From assembly GCF_028640845.1 (NCBI RefSeq), contig NC_080539.1:160533236-160597235 (forward strand): a DNA stretch of 64,000 nucleotides, given 5' to 3'. The notes beneath the pieces were generated by a model that did no database searches, was not told the DNA's origin, and saw only the letters and a program-made list of their open reading frames with translations. The position numbers and the translations under genes are program-made. Shown in pieces: positions 21,685-32,489 of this stretch (position 1 is the first letter of the stretch; the number at the start of each line of letters is the position of its first letter). Source of the stretch: Ahaetulla prasina. Lineage: Eukaryota; Chordata; Lepidosauria; Squamata; Colubridae.

Positions 21685-22935
21685 TTATATTGCGGCTTTT
21701 GATACCATCAACCATGGTATCTTGCTGCGGTGGCTGGAGGGATTAGGAGTGGGGGGCACCATTTTTCGGTGGTTCTCCTCCTTCCTCTCTGACCGGTTGC
21801 AGATGGTGTTGGCAGGGGGGCAGAGATCGACCGCGAGGCGCCTCTTGTGTGGGGTGCCTCAGGGGTCGGTTCTCTCGCCTCTCCTGTTCAACATCTATAT
21901 GAAGCCGCTGGGCGAGATCATCCGTGGTTTTGGGGTGCGGTGTCATCTGTACGCTGATGATACACAGCTGTACATTTCCACCCCTAACCACCCCAGCAAA
22001 ACCGTTGAAGTGATGTCCCGGTGTCTGGAGGCCGTGCGGGTCTGGATGGGGAAAAACAGGCTCCGACTCAACCCCGCCAAGACCGAGTGGCTGTGGATGT
22101 CGGCATCCCGGTATAATCAGCTGATGCCATCGCTGACTGTGGGGGACGAGTCTGGGCGTCCTTCTGGATGCACGGCTGTCATTGGAAGAGCATATGACGG
22201 CCGTCGCCAGAGGAGCTTTTTATCAGATTTGCCTGATACACCAGTTGCATCCCTTCTTAGACCAGGATTCCTTATGCACAGTCACTCACACCCTCGTCAC
22301 TTCCTGTCTGGACTACTGCAATGCTCTCTACATGGGGCTCCCCTTGAAGAGCACCTGAAGGCTCCAGCTGGTTCAGAATGCAGCCGCGCGGGTGATAGAG
22401 GGAGTGACTCGTTGCTCCCATATAACACCCCTCCTGCGCAGGCTGCACTGGTTTCCGGTGGTCTTTCAGGTGCAATTCTCAAGGTGTTGGTTACCACCTT
22501 TAAAGCGTTCCATGGCATAGGACCGGGATATTTACGGGACCGCCTGATGCCACCAGCGGCCTCCCATCGACCAGTGCGCTCCCATAGGGAGGATCTCCCC
22601 AGGATGCCGTCGGCCAGACAATGTCAGCTGGCAACCCCCAGGGGGAGGGCCTTCTCTGTGGGGGCACCAACCCTCTGGAACAAGCTACCACCAGGTATCC
22701 GCCAACTCCTTGATCTCTGGACCTTTCGACGTGAGCTGAAAACATTTCTGTTCCACCGCGCAGGACTGGCCTAATGGTTTTTAAATGGGGTTTTTATTGG
22801 TTTTATAGTGTCCAGCCAACTTTGAATTTTCGCTTTTTAAATTGGTTTTAATTTTTGAATCAATTGTTTTATTTTGGCTGTAAACCACCCTGAGTCCTTT
22901 GGGAGAAGGACGGTATAGAAATTTAAATAATAAAA

Positions 22936-23010
<75 letters not shown>
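21685..23010 (+). mobile_element. 5'-truncated L2-type LINE with (AAAT)n tail
   Basis: Begins inside the RT palm, runs through the ORF2 C-terminus (to about 22774), a 3' UTR with 'CCTGAGTCCTTTGGGAGAAG' and an (AAAT)n tail at about 22929-23010. Same family as 33893-35765 and 49747-53536. Confidence 0.9.
21690..22774 (+). pseudogene. L2-type LINE reverse transcriptase (partial, frameshifted)
   Basis: Visible motifs in order: 'AAFDTINHGILLRWLEGL' (RT motif A, with D), '[20 protein letters not shown]', '[12 protein letters not shown]' (catalytic YADD), 'RLRLNPAKTEWLWM', then a segment 22150-22470 where the frame is lost, then 'GAILKVLVTTFKAFHGIGP', 'LRDRLMPPAASHRPVRSH', 'FSVGAPTLWNKLPPGIRQLL'. 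Comparison with 34091-35371 shows that small indels push the middle out of frame before it returns. The N-terminal endonuclease is absent by truncation. Confidence 0.88.
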
Positions 23011-23079
23011 AACTGGTCATTTGCATTCTTTTTTTCCAGGTGGTTTGTCATTGTCATTTTTCAGGTGGTTTCTCATTGT

Positions 23080-23200
23080 CTCCCTTCTAGGTCTGAGAGA
23101 GAGTGACTGGCCCAAGGTCACCTAGCTGGTTTGTGCCTAAGCAACTAGATTAGAACTCAATCTCCCAGTTTGTGGCCTGCTGTCTTAATGACCGGGGCTG
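23080..23200 (-). mobile_element. Degenerate tRNA-derived SINE
   Basis: 'GAGAGTGACTGGCCCAAGGT' and 'CTAGATTAGAACTCAATCTC' match, on the minus strand, the better copy at 48826-48968 (B box 'GAGTTCTAGTCCC'). Confidence 0.6.
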
Positions 23201-24106
23201 CCCAAATTTACATTCCAATAGTTCAGTATAGTATCCATCCATCCTCTCTTATCCTGTTTGACTCCTGACTTGCATTGGATATAAAAGAATCATGTTATAT
23301 GACTCAATAGCTGCAATTGTTGATAATAATTGTATTTTGGACACTAACGCCAGAGTGAGAAATGTGGATCCTATACTGTTGGTGTCATTAACATTCAATT
23401 AATTATTTTGCTCCTAGATTGCCAGCTTTGCATCTACTGTCAGTTTATATTCAATATTTGGAAAATGCCTTTTCCTTAAGTAGCCAAAACAGATTGAGGG
23501 CAAGTGAGCCAAGATGCTTGTCCGTCCCACTTTTGTCCTCACACCTCTGCTTTTGACCTTTTGATGTTTGGAGATGATTTGGGTGAAATAATGCCAAAGA
23601 CAAAGGCTCCCTGTGTCATTTTGAATTGAGCCTGAATAGTTTTGGTTAGAAAGATGCAATTGCCAAGCTCCCAGTTCATTCTCTCCCCACATTGCTGCGA
23701 TTCCAGAGGAAATTCAGCACCAGCCCTGAGGCTGATTGCAAAGTCTTGAGGGTGATGTCATGTCTGCCTCAAATAGGATGTCAGTCATTGTTCACAATGT
23801 CACCGGTATATTTTGGAAGAGGCACACAAACAGATTTCAGGATAGAGTCTCTGGCTGCGCAGGAAACTGTCTATCAGCTTCCCTCCTGTTTATGGCTGTG
23901 TGCTTTTCTTTATCGGAAGCTATGTATTAGTTCCGTTACATTTAACGGAACTATATCAGCAGTGCTCTTAATATACACATATTTAATGTACATTCATTTT
24001 TCAGCTAAGTTGTCCCTTGGTGGAGCTATCTTCTTAACAGCACAAATAGGAATGTCAGAGACAATCAGTTCAATACATTTATAGAAGAACATATGGAGCC
24101 ACTAGT
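23201..24106. other. Unassigned DNA
   Basis: A 130-codon ORF at 23692-24084 has no recognisable domain. No repeat recognised. Confidence 0.5.
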
Positions 24107-24114
24107 ATTTCACC

Positions 24115-24389
24115 CAGTGGTGGGTTTCAGGTTTTTTTACTACCGGTTCTGTGGGTGTGGCTTGGTGGGCGTGGCAGGGGAAGGATACTGTAAAATCTCC
24201 ATTCCCTCCCCACTCCAGGGGAAAGTTACTGCAAAATCCCCATTTCCTCCCAATCAGCTGGGACTCGGGAGGCAGAGAATAGATGGGGGTGGGGCCAGTC
24301 AGAATTTCCACTACTGGTTCTCTGAACTACTCAAAATTTCTGCTACCAGTTCTCCAGAACTGGTCAGAACCTGCTGAAACCCACCTCTG
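24115..24389 (+). mobile_element. Class-2 hAT element (CAGTGGTGGGTTTCA ends)
   Basis: CAGTGGTGGGTTTCA...TGAAACCCACCTCTG with perfect 8-bp duplications ATTTCACC at 24107-24114 and 24390-24397. ACCGGTTCTG subterminal motif. Confidence 0.95.
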
Positions 24390-24397
24390 ATTTCACC

Positions 24398-25054
24398 ACA
24401 GTTTAAAAACACCTACCAACATGATTTATGCTTACAGTCTAGAAGATCCATATTCCTGAAGCTTTCAAACTTTTGACTGCTGCTTGACGAACCCAGTAAT
24501 GAACTTCAAGTAGGTTCTGATGAGAGAGAGGAAGATCCGTAAACTTTTGCACTCTAAATCAGAATCCAGAATTTAATACGTTTTAAATGAGATAGCATAG
24601 TGTTTACAAGAGATATGCAAATAATGCGACATATTGTGGATGTTGTAAAGAGTCTTTGTACAGCACACAATGGGCATTCACAAAATGGAAATCCAGACAA
24701 TTACTGAAATGCTCAGTTCTGTCGAATTTAAAGACAGAAATGAGATGCGTTTAACAGTTGTCTCTGTTCTATTTTCCTGCAACTTAGTGGATTGGAGCAA
24801 GCTACAGACAAGAAATCTATTAAAATAAATTAAAGCAACATCTCTGAAGATTAAAACTGCTGAGTGGGTGTTATTCAACATCAGAGCATGTGCTCCGTTC
24901 AAATGCTTGCTGCCAAAGGCATTTCAGGCATCTGATTCAGAAGATTGGAAAAATTTTGCTTTAGTGTTCCACATGGCCTATGAAGACATAGTGTAGACCA
25001 ATTGGGATGACTAAATGTGCTTCTGGACAGAATCTGCGCACTTTAACATTTATT
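24398..25054. other. Unassigned DNA
   Basis: No repeat or exon recognised. Confidence 0.5.
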
Positions 25055-25920
25055 AGGAATTTTCTTGGCCGGGGACAAAATGTGATTGATTTTTTAAAAG
25101 AGGAACCATTTTAAAACATCAAATTCAACACAGAATCTCATCCCAGCGTTCATTTTAGCATTTCGGTTGGAAAACAAGTTTGGCCTCCCAGTCTCTTATG
25201 TCCCCGACACTGGCATCAGGAATTTTCTTTAAAGGTAAAGGTTCCCCTCGCACATATGTGCTAGTCATTCCTGACTCTAGGGGGCAGTACTCATCTCCGT
25301 TTCAAAGCTGAAGAGCCAGCGCTGTCCAAAGATGTCTCCGTGGTCATGTGGCTGGCATGATTAAATGCCAAAGGTGCACAGAACACTGTTACCTTCCCAC
25401 CAAAGGTGGCCCCTATTTTCCTACTTTTTTTTTTTTACGTGCTTTTGAACTGCTAGGTTGGTAGAAACTGGAATAAGTAACGGGAGCTCACCCCGTTACG
25501 CGGCACTAGGGATTTGAACCATTAACTGCCGACCTTTTGATTGACAAGCTCAGCATTTTAGTCACTGAGCCACCGCATCCCTCTTTACTAGGGACCAAGT
25601 GTGGTTGATTTTTAAAAACAGCAACCAAATCCATTTTTAAACATGAAATTGCATCTCAAATTTCATCCCAGGGTTCATTTTAGCATTTGGGTTGAAAAAA
25701 GTTTGATTTTCCGACCCTGTGCCTTCCTGACGCCAAAATCAGGAATTTCCTTTGCCAGGCACCAGATATGGTCGGTTTTCAAAAAGAGTAACCAGCACCA
25801 TTTCTAAGCATGAAATTCAACCCCAAATCTTGTCCCAGCATCCATTTTAGCAGTTGAATTTTAAAAACTTTGGGCTTCTCAGGCCCCCACATTCCTGACT
25901 GTGGCATCAGGAATTTTCTT
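25055..25920. repeat. Three-unit tandem repeat, about 165 bp per unit, split by a SINE
   Basis: The motif AGGAATTTTCTT (or AGGAATTTCCTT) recurs at 25055, 25218, 25741 and 25909. Within each unit the order 'GGGAC(C)AA.TGTG.TTGATTTT', 'AACATGAAATTCAAC', 'CATCCCAGCGTTCATTTTAGC', 'GACACTGGCATCAGG' is kept. Unit lengths are 163 and 168 bp, with the middle unit interrupted by the SINE at 25231-25583. It resembles a remnant of satellite DNA. Confidence 0.85.
25231..25583 (-). mobile_element. tRNA-derived SINE (Sauria-SINE type)
   Basis: On the minus strand: GGGATGCGGTGGCTCAGTGA (A box), a B box GGTTCAAATCC, a conserved body ('CACCTTTGGTGGGAAGGTAA', 'CTAGCACATATGTGCGAGGG') and the end GAACCTTTACC. 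TCTTTA occurs on each side (near 25226-25231 and 25582-25587) as a likely short duplication. It lies inside the tandem repeat. Confidence 0.88.
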
Positions 25921-26024
25921 CGGGGTAAGGGGACAAACTGGAAACTGGCATATCCAGTTGAATGCCAGGCCTGCCCATGACTTGAGTATGACTTGATTAT
26001 GGGAACAATGCTGGTAGCCAGTAA

Positions 26025-26204
26025 GCTTCCAGTTGCAATTCAAGATGTGGTTATTAACCTTTAAACTCTTTATGCTTCAGAACCTGGGTATAAGTTCCAG
26101 AAGAGATAGCTCCCATCCCTTATGGAGGGTCTCCACCAGCAGTCTTGAGTATGAACCATCTCAGTTGCATCTTTCCTCTTTTGGAAGGACATATTCTTGC
26201 ATAT
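26025..26204 (+). mobile_element. Old L2-type LINE coding fragment
   Basis: 'TTGCAATTCAAGATGTGGTT', reading LQFKMWLLTFKLFMLQNLGI, matches the conserved 'FRVRFKVLVTTFKALHGIGP' region of the L2-type ORF2. Interrupted by the SINE at 26205; related sequence may resume after 26571. Confidence 0.6.
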
Positions 26205-26560
26205 CTTTTGGGATGCAATGGCTCAGTGGCTAAGAGCTTGTCAATCAAAAGGTCGGCAGTTCAGCGGTTCAAATCCCTAATGCCATGTAACAGGGTGAGC
26301 TGCCGTTACTTGTCCCAGCTTCTGCCAATCTTGCAGTTTGAAAGCACATAAAAAATGCAAGTAGAAAAATAGGGACCACCTTTGGTGGGAAGGCAACAGC
26401 GTTGCGTGCGCCTTTGGTGTTGAGTCATGCCGGCCACATGATCACGGAGACGTCTTCGGACAGCGTTGGCTCTTCGGCTTTGAAATGGAAATGAGCACCG
26501 CCCCCTAGAGCCAGGAACAACTAGCACATATGTGCGAGGGGAACCTTTACCTTCACCTTA
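26205..26560 (+). mobile_element. tRNA-derived SINE (Sauria-SINE type)
   Basis: A box TGGCTCAGTGG near 26219, B box GGTTCAAATCC near 26268, body as in 25231-25583, end GAACCTTTACCTTCACC. Flanked by 11-bp duplications TTCTTGCATAT (26194-26204) and TTCTTGTATAT (26561-26571), a LINE-type insertion signature. Confidence 0.92.
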
Positions 26561-26639
26561 TTCTTGTATATATAGGTGGCTTTATCTCTCTTGGTATTCT
26601 GAAATGCCATTTAGGCCTTAAATAGCTTAATAAAGCTGA

Positions 26640-27901
26640 TACGCTAAGTGGAATTGTACTTTTTCTCAACAGTGATATCCAGTTTCTAATTATTTTCAGA
26701 AATTACCTATTTAATTATCTCGAGGATAATAGAGATCTTTGAAATGGCAAGTTTGCAAAGTCACCTGGTGGGTTTACTTTCTTCTTGTATTATAACTATC
26801 ATTTGCCTTTCCATTTCTATTGGCTCTTTAAAAAAAAACACCAATAAAAACTATTTAAAGAAAACAGTAAAGTCACAGGGATTGTTCCGTGGGCAACTCC
26901 ATTTAGGTTAGTTGGGAAATGATACATATGCATATTTGCCCTGGCATCACTGGTTTTGGTCATGGAAATATATACTTGGTGAACATGTTGTTCCTTAGAA
27001 GTGAAGTATAGAAATGCTTCTGAGTTAAAGAAAAGAAAAGTAAAAATAAACCAGCATATTATTCTCTAATACATTCCTCTCTCGCAGCAATAAAAGCTAA
27101 GTGCCGTGTTTCTCTTCCCATGACTCATTTGGAAGTCTTTTTAAATAGATGTTTGGTGCCCTTGGATTATTTCCAGAGAACATATTTCAGCAGTTTGAGA
27201 TAGGTGTATGTTCTATGAGACCACAATGCTGTAGGGGCGAAACATAATTCATGGCTTCTTATCTCAGCCAAAAACAGTGCACAAGTGGAAATCGCCTCCT
27301 ATCCTTTCCATTCTGTTCCAGGCATTCCGAGTTGGTTGGAAAGGCTGGCATAAAATAATAATAATAATAATAACTTCTTTGTGACTGAAATAAATGGCAT
27401 ATCAAGCCAAAGCTGCTTTTCTGGGAACTGGAAGAGCAGATATTTTCCCAGTATAATCCTTCTGTGAGAGAGTTAATGATGGTCTTCAGCTGGTATTACT
27501 CAAAGAAATGAATGGCTTCTGGGCATTCTGAAATATCTGTCTGACCACCTTGGAAATGTTTGCAGAAAAATCAAAATAAATAACTTGTATTACTTTAACT
27601 TTGGTCCCAGATGAAAGATGGGACAGTTCATGTATTTGGTCTGGCTAGTCTAGCTGTAGCTCTGAATTTTCCCACAAAGAGTCGTTTTTTCTCACTCAGC
27701 GGCTGGTGACTAGTCATGTGATGATGGTCAAAGAGGGTTGAAGGTCATGCTAGTTTAAACAATTTGCCACGTATACTGGCACTGTATTACTCATTTAAAT
27801 CACATCAGATGTGGCATTGTGCTAAGCCTTGGCTTGTTTAATTATGCCTTATTGAGGAAGCCATAGTTGGCTGAGATGTATATACACTATGCTAAATGAT
27901 A
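26640..27901. other. Unassigned DNA
   Basis: A short (AAT)n tract at about 27355-27371. No repeat family or exon recognised. Confidence 0.5.
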
Positions 27902-28036
27902 AAGGCTGGATGGAGTCACTGAAGCAGTAGGCATGAGTTTAAATGGACTCCAGAGGATGGTAGAGGACAGGAAGGCCTGGAGGAATGTTGTCCATGGGGT
28001 CGTGATGGGTCGGACATGACTTTGCAGCTAACAACA
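27902..28036 (+). mobile_element. Bov-B LINE 3' end
   Basis: Reads the Bov-B ORF2 C-terminus and tail: 'GGCTGGATGGAGTCACTGAA', 'GAGGACAGGAAGGCCTGGAG', 'CGTGATGGGTCGGACATGAC', ending (AAC)n. The same region on the minus strand lies at 30494 and 36889. Confidence 0.88.
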
Positions 28037-28263
28037 ACAAATGATGAAGTGTTATTTTTTTTTGTACAGTCAAATTTGTGTACAGGAAGACGGAGAAAAT
28101 ACAGGAAGATGGAGAACTTCAAGACGAAATGAAAAAGAACAACTCACTACAGAGGGACATAGTTCTCAATGGTTTTCTTATACACTACAAAAAGAAATAT
28201 TTAATACAGAAAAAAGGGTAATTGGAATTGAAGAACATAAACTGGAATCTGAAAATGAACTAC

Positions 28264-28650
28264 AGATAGTCCTCGACTTGCAACCACAATTGAGCCCAAA
28301 ATTTCTGTTGTTATGTGAGACATTTGTTAAGTGAGTTTTACGACCTTTCTTGCCACAGTTGTGAATCACTGCAGTTGATATTTTAGTAATTCAGTTGTTA
28401 AATGAATCTGGCTTCCCCATTGACTTTGCTTGTCAGAAGGTCGCAAAGGGTGATCAGGTGACCCCGGGACTCTGCAACCGTCATAAATATGAGTCAATCG
28501 ACAAGCATCTGAATTTTGATCACATAATTATGGGGATGCTGCAAAGATTATAAGTATGAAAAAAGATCATAAGTCACATTTCTCAGTGCTGTTGTAAATT
28601 TGAACGGTCACTGAGCAAATCATTTAGCAAATCGTAAGGACTACCTTTAT
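28264..28650. mobile_element. Palindromic-end DNA transposon, Tigger-like (non-autonomous)
   Basis: The left end 'AGATAGTCCTCGACTTGCAA' is complementary to the right end 'AAATCGTAAGGACTACCT'. The interior alternates 'TTGTTAAGTGAG', 'GGTCGCAAAGGGTGATCA' and 'TTTGAACGGTCACT'. TA may flank both ends, as for Tc1/mariner-type insertion. No ORF. A left-end fragment recurs at 33128-33205. The family name is inference. Confidence 0.65.
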
Positions 28651-28794
28651 GTATACATGATGGACATGTAATTGCAAAAAAGTGTAAAACTTTGTTAAGA
28701 TTTGAAACTGACAAGGAACAAGTTAAGGATTGTATAATAAAATGGCCTACCAGTTTTGTCTATAACATATGGAGAGATATATAAGAAAGAATGT

Positions 28795-28855
28795 TGATAA
28801 ATTGATAAAATTTATCTATCTATATCTGTCTGTCTATCTGTCTATCTGTCTATCT

Positions 28856-28919
<64 letters not shown>

Positions 28920-28967
28920 CCTACCTACCTACCTACCTACCTACCTACCTACCTACCTACCTAGGTA
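28795..28967. repeat. Compound microsatellite (CTRT)n(CTAT)n(CTAC)n
   Basis: Interrupted CTRT units lead into a pure (CTAT)n tract of about 15 units and then a (CTAC)n tract of about 11 units, with a sharp switch near 28919. Confidence 0.95.
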
Positions 28968-28969
28968 GA

Positions 28970-29473
28970 TAAGTCTCTGAGGACCTGAATCCTAGTACAA
29001 GATGCATACCAGAAGATGTTCCATTGCTTCATATTTGGTATCTCAACAGTTTTGCTGCAGTCATCCTGAAAGCTAAAAGGCAAACAAAAGAAAATTGTGT
29101 GATGAAAGCTCCTTACAATGCACACGGGCTGCTTGGGCTGAAGCTGTCGTTTCCAGTCATGTTGGATCATGTATTGTCTGTCCTCAGAGAGAGGTTGGGA
29201 GCTTCCAGTATAAAATCCTGTACTTAAGAGCAGTCAGGGGTTAGTTATGTGATACTCTCACTTTATGCATCTTGTTTGCAAGCCTTAGAAATCTTGACCT
29301 TTCTTCTAGGTATAATGATGTTTTCTGTTCTACCCATTGAAACATGGTCGACATTAATAAAGTTTGTGCATCTTGAATCTTGACCTAGATTAAGACTTGA
29401 AGATCCACAATGAGGGACTCTAATAATTTTGGTATGTAAGTGACAACAGTTTTGTTAACTGTTGAGGCCTTTG
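28970..29473. other. Unassigned DNA
   Basis: No repeat or exon recognised. Confidence 0.5.
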
Positions 29474-29481
29474 ATTTAAAA

Positions 29482-29580
29482 CAGGGGTCTCTAGCCTTGG
29501 CAACTTTTAGACTTGTGGACTTCAACTCCCAGAGAGTTGAAGTCCACAAGTCTTAAGGTTGCCAAGGTGGGAGACCCCTG
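29482..29580. mobile_element. Class-1 hAT miniature element, short form
   Basis: 99 bp, CAGGGGTCTCTAGCC...AGACCCCTG, with perfect duplications ATTTAAAA at 29474-29481 and 29581-29588. Internally deleted relative to the 121-136 bp copies. Confidence 0.95.
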
Positions 29581-29588
29581 ATTTAAAA

Positions 29589-30126
29589 CAAGGAGCATAC
29601 TTGTCCAGTTTACTTTTAATTCCTAAGGATGTCTGAACTATTGAATCAAGATTTATGCCTTTTTAAGCTTCACACCCTAAAGAAAGAATCTTGCAAGAAA
29701 GATAAATATTGCCTAGGCATGGGTAGGCAGGAATCCTATCTGATGACCAGTATATCTTCTGTGTGAAAAATTGTTGAAAAGGACAATCGAAGAGACAACA
29801 GGAATTGAAGACGGCTTTCCGCAGGATATGTCGTCACACGCTTATCATAATGAGATTTTTTACATTTCTTTTAAAATATTTTTTTACATTTCTTTTAAAA
29901 TAATTATTATTATTGGGAGAAAGCAGTGGGTTATTTTAGCATGATTGTGTGACAAAACTAAAATGTTTAGAAGATAATGTTCTCTTGAATTACATACCTA
30001 ACACATAGAATTTGTCAACATAAATGGACTTTCCATGGCTTTACTATAAAAAGTTAAAAAAAAATTCCAATAAAAGGGGAAAAAAAGAAAAAACACAGTA
30101 TATTATTTTAACAGTAACTACAAATT
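29589..30126. other. Unassigned AT-rich DNA
   Basis: A local direct repeat of 'TTTTACATTTCTTTTAAAAT' occurs near 29859-29905. Nothing else recognised. Confidence 0.5.
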
Positions 30127-30391
30127 GTAGAATAGAATAGAATAGAATAGAATAGAATAGAATAGAATAGAATAGAATAGAATAGAATAGAATAGAATAG
30201 AATAGAATTTTTTTTATTGGCCAAGTGTGATTGGACACACAAGGAATTTGTCTTGGTGCATATGCTCTCAGTGTACAAAAAAGAAAAGATACGTTCATCA
30301 AGGTACAACATTTACAACACAAATGATGGTCAGTATATCAATACAAATCATAAGGATTACCAGCAACAAAGTTACAGTCATACAGTCATAA
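30127..30391 (-). mobile_element. CR1 (snake L3-type) LINE 3' end with (AATAG)n tail
   Basis: Near-identical to 18364-18611, with about 16 AATAG units at 30127-30208 and the same 'GGCCAAGTGTGATTGG' block after them. Both copies fade at the same 'GTTACAGTCATACAG' position. Confidence 0.88.
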
Positions 30392-30637
30392 GTGGAAAGA
30401 GATTGGTGATGGGAACGATGAGAAGATTAATAGTAGTGCAGATTTAGTAAATAGTTTGACAGTGTTGAGGGAATTATTTTTGTATGTATGTATTTGTTGT
30501 TAGTTGCAAAGTGGTGTCTGACCCATTGCGACCCCATGGACAACATTTCTCCAGGCCTTCCTGTCCTCTACCATCCTCTGGAGTCCATTTAAGTTCACGT
30601 CTACTGCTTCAGTGACTCTATCCAGCCACCTCGTTCT

Positions 30638-31171
30638 TGTCGTGTCCCACTCCTCCGCTGACGGCCGGGTCAGGGAAATCCGAATCAGGTGTGCCTCTGC
30701 AGCTCTGCCAAAGTCCTAGCAAAGTCCTCAGGGCAGGCAGGAGACCAGAAAGTGACTTCAGCAAGATATGTTTAGACTTTGCCTGACTCAGAGAATGCCA
30801 GAAAGCAGATCCTTTATATAGGCCATGGGGTGTGGCTCCATGACTCAGCACTTACCCAGGCCTGCCCCTCCCTTCCTTCTGTTGCCTCCGCCTATCAAGT
30901 CTTCTGACGCGAGGGTCACTCCAGTCAGCAGCTGTTGGTAATAGACCTCCCTCAGGCTCACATGCTGTGGAGGAGGGGGAGGGGTCTAGTTGCTCCGTTT
31001 GCCTGGGCATGGAGCCAGAGCTGGGGGCTGGGGGCTGGAGGTATTTCTTCCTCTTCAGCCTGTCTGGGCATGGAGCCAGGGCTGGGGCCGGGAGGCATAC
31101 TAGAACATTCCTCCGTGTTCGGAAGCAGATAAGAAGACCCCGGCTGAGGTGAGATTGGACGAGACACAACA
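30638..31171 (-). mobile_element. Solo LTR, family A, copy 2
   Basis: 534 bp, TGTCGTGTC...GAGACACAACA, flanked by perfect GTTCT duplications at 30633-30637 and 31172-31176. Minus-strand TATATAAAGG near 30812-30825. Longer than copy 1 because of a duplicated 'GCCTGGGCATGGAGCCAG'-type segment. Inserted in Bov-B. Confidence 0.95.
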
Positions 31172-32159
31172 GTTCTGTGTCGTCCCCTTCTTCTTTTGCC
31201 CTCAATCTTTCCCAGCATTAGGCTCTTCTCCAGTGAGTCCTTCCTTCTCATTAGGTGGACAAAGTTGTTGAGTTTCATCTTCAGGACCTTCTAGAAAGCA
31301 GTCAGGGTTGATCTCCTCTAGGACTGATCAGTTTGATCCAGTGGTGGGTTGCTACCGGTTCGCACTAGTTCGGGAGAACTGGTAGTAAAAAAATTTAGTA
31401 GTTCGCAGAACCGGTAGTAAAAGATGGCTGGCCACGCCCCTGAACCGGTCGCCGGTCGCTTGCCCCAGCCGCCATGTTTGTTGCTGCCAGATTCTTCACG
31501 CACGCGCATCCCATTGCCTTGCAAGTCTAATGGGATGCACATGCGCAAGGAACATGGAGAAGAAAACGGCTTTCCAGCAGCGGCAGAAAACTCTGCGGCA
31601 GGTCAACTTGCCTTCCCAGTCAGCTTCCCTTCCCGACAGCCGCCGAGGAAGGTAAGCAGCTGAACAAAGAGGTAGTGGTGGGGGAGGAAGGCAGGAAAAC
31701 GGGCCTGCCATGGGACCGCCGGGAAGGGCGCATGGAAGGCAGGCAAGCATGCCGGGGCCCCTGGCCATCGGAAAGGCAGCTAGCAGCCTATTCCCTTCCC
31801 TGTGGCCCTGCCATGCTTGCCTGCCACCGATGCCTGCTACAGAAAAAAGCCATGCAGGAAAAGTTCCCTGGATTCCCCACCCCACCTGCCCCTGCCACTG
31901 CCCCTCCACTGCCACCCCCACCCCTGCCGCTGCCCCTGCCTCCTCTGCTGCTACTGCCGTGGCTGCTGCATCCCCGGGAGCCAGGATGCCATGCTGCTGC
32001 CCCCGCGGTTTGCCGCAGCAAAAGCCGCACAGCCTGAAGTTCTCATTTCGGCTGCTGCTTCCACCGCCACCCGAAGCTCCCGTTTTGGCCTCTGCCTGAA
32101 ACTCCTGTTCTGAGTGCTTAGTACTTTCTCTCGGGCCTCCTGGTCACACTCTTCTAGAC

Positions 32160-32296
32160 CAGGCATCTTCAAACTTGGCTCCTTTAAGACTTGTGGACCA
32201 ATCAACTCCCAGAGTTCCTCAGCCAGCTTTGCTGGCTGATGAACTCTGGGAGTTGAAGTCCACAAATTTTAAAGGAGCCAAATTTGCAGACCCCTG
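32160..32296. mobile_element. Class-1 hAT miniature element nested in the 2.45-kb element
   Basis: CAGGCATCTTCAAACTTGG...GCAGACCCCTG, 137 bp. Duplications TTCTAGAC (32152-32159) and TCTTAGAC (32297-32304). Confidence 0.88.
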
Positions 32297-32304
32297 TCTT
32301 AGAC

Positions 32305-32325
32305 TTTGAAGGAGAGGGAGAGGGA

Positions 32326-32370
<45 letters not shown>

Positions 32371-32405
32371 AAAGAAAGAAAGAAAGAAAAGAGAAAGAAA
32401 GAAAG

Positions 32406-32489
<84 letters not shown>

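Noticed and set aside
26205..26290. Possible tRNA gene (A and B boxes)
   Set aside because: Continues into a SINE body and is flanked by 11-bp duplications; no cloverleaf with a proper anticodon arm is evident.
28795..28967. CRISPR-like regular repeat spacing
   Set aside because: Pure tetranucleotide repeat with no spacers; the genome is eukaryotic.
31424..32113. GC-rich ORFs with Pro/Ala runs that might suggest a CpG-island exon
   Set aside because: Inside a 2.45-kb element bounded by hAT ends; no splice sites or conserved domain recognised.
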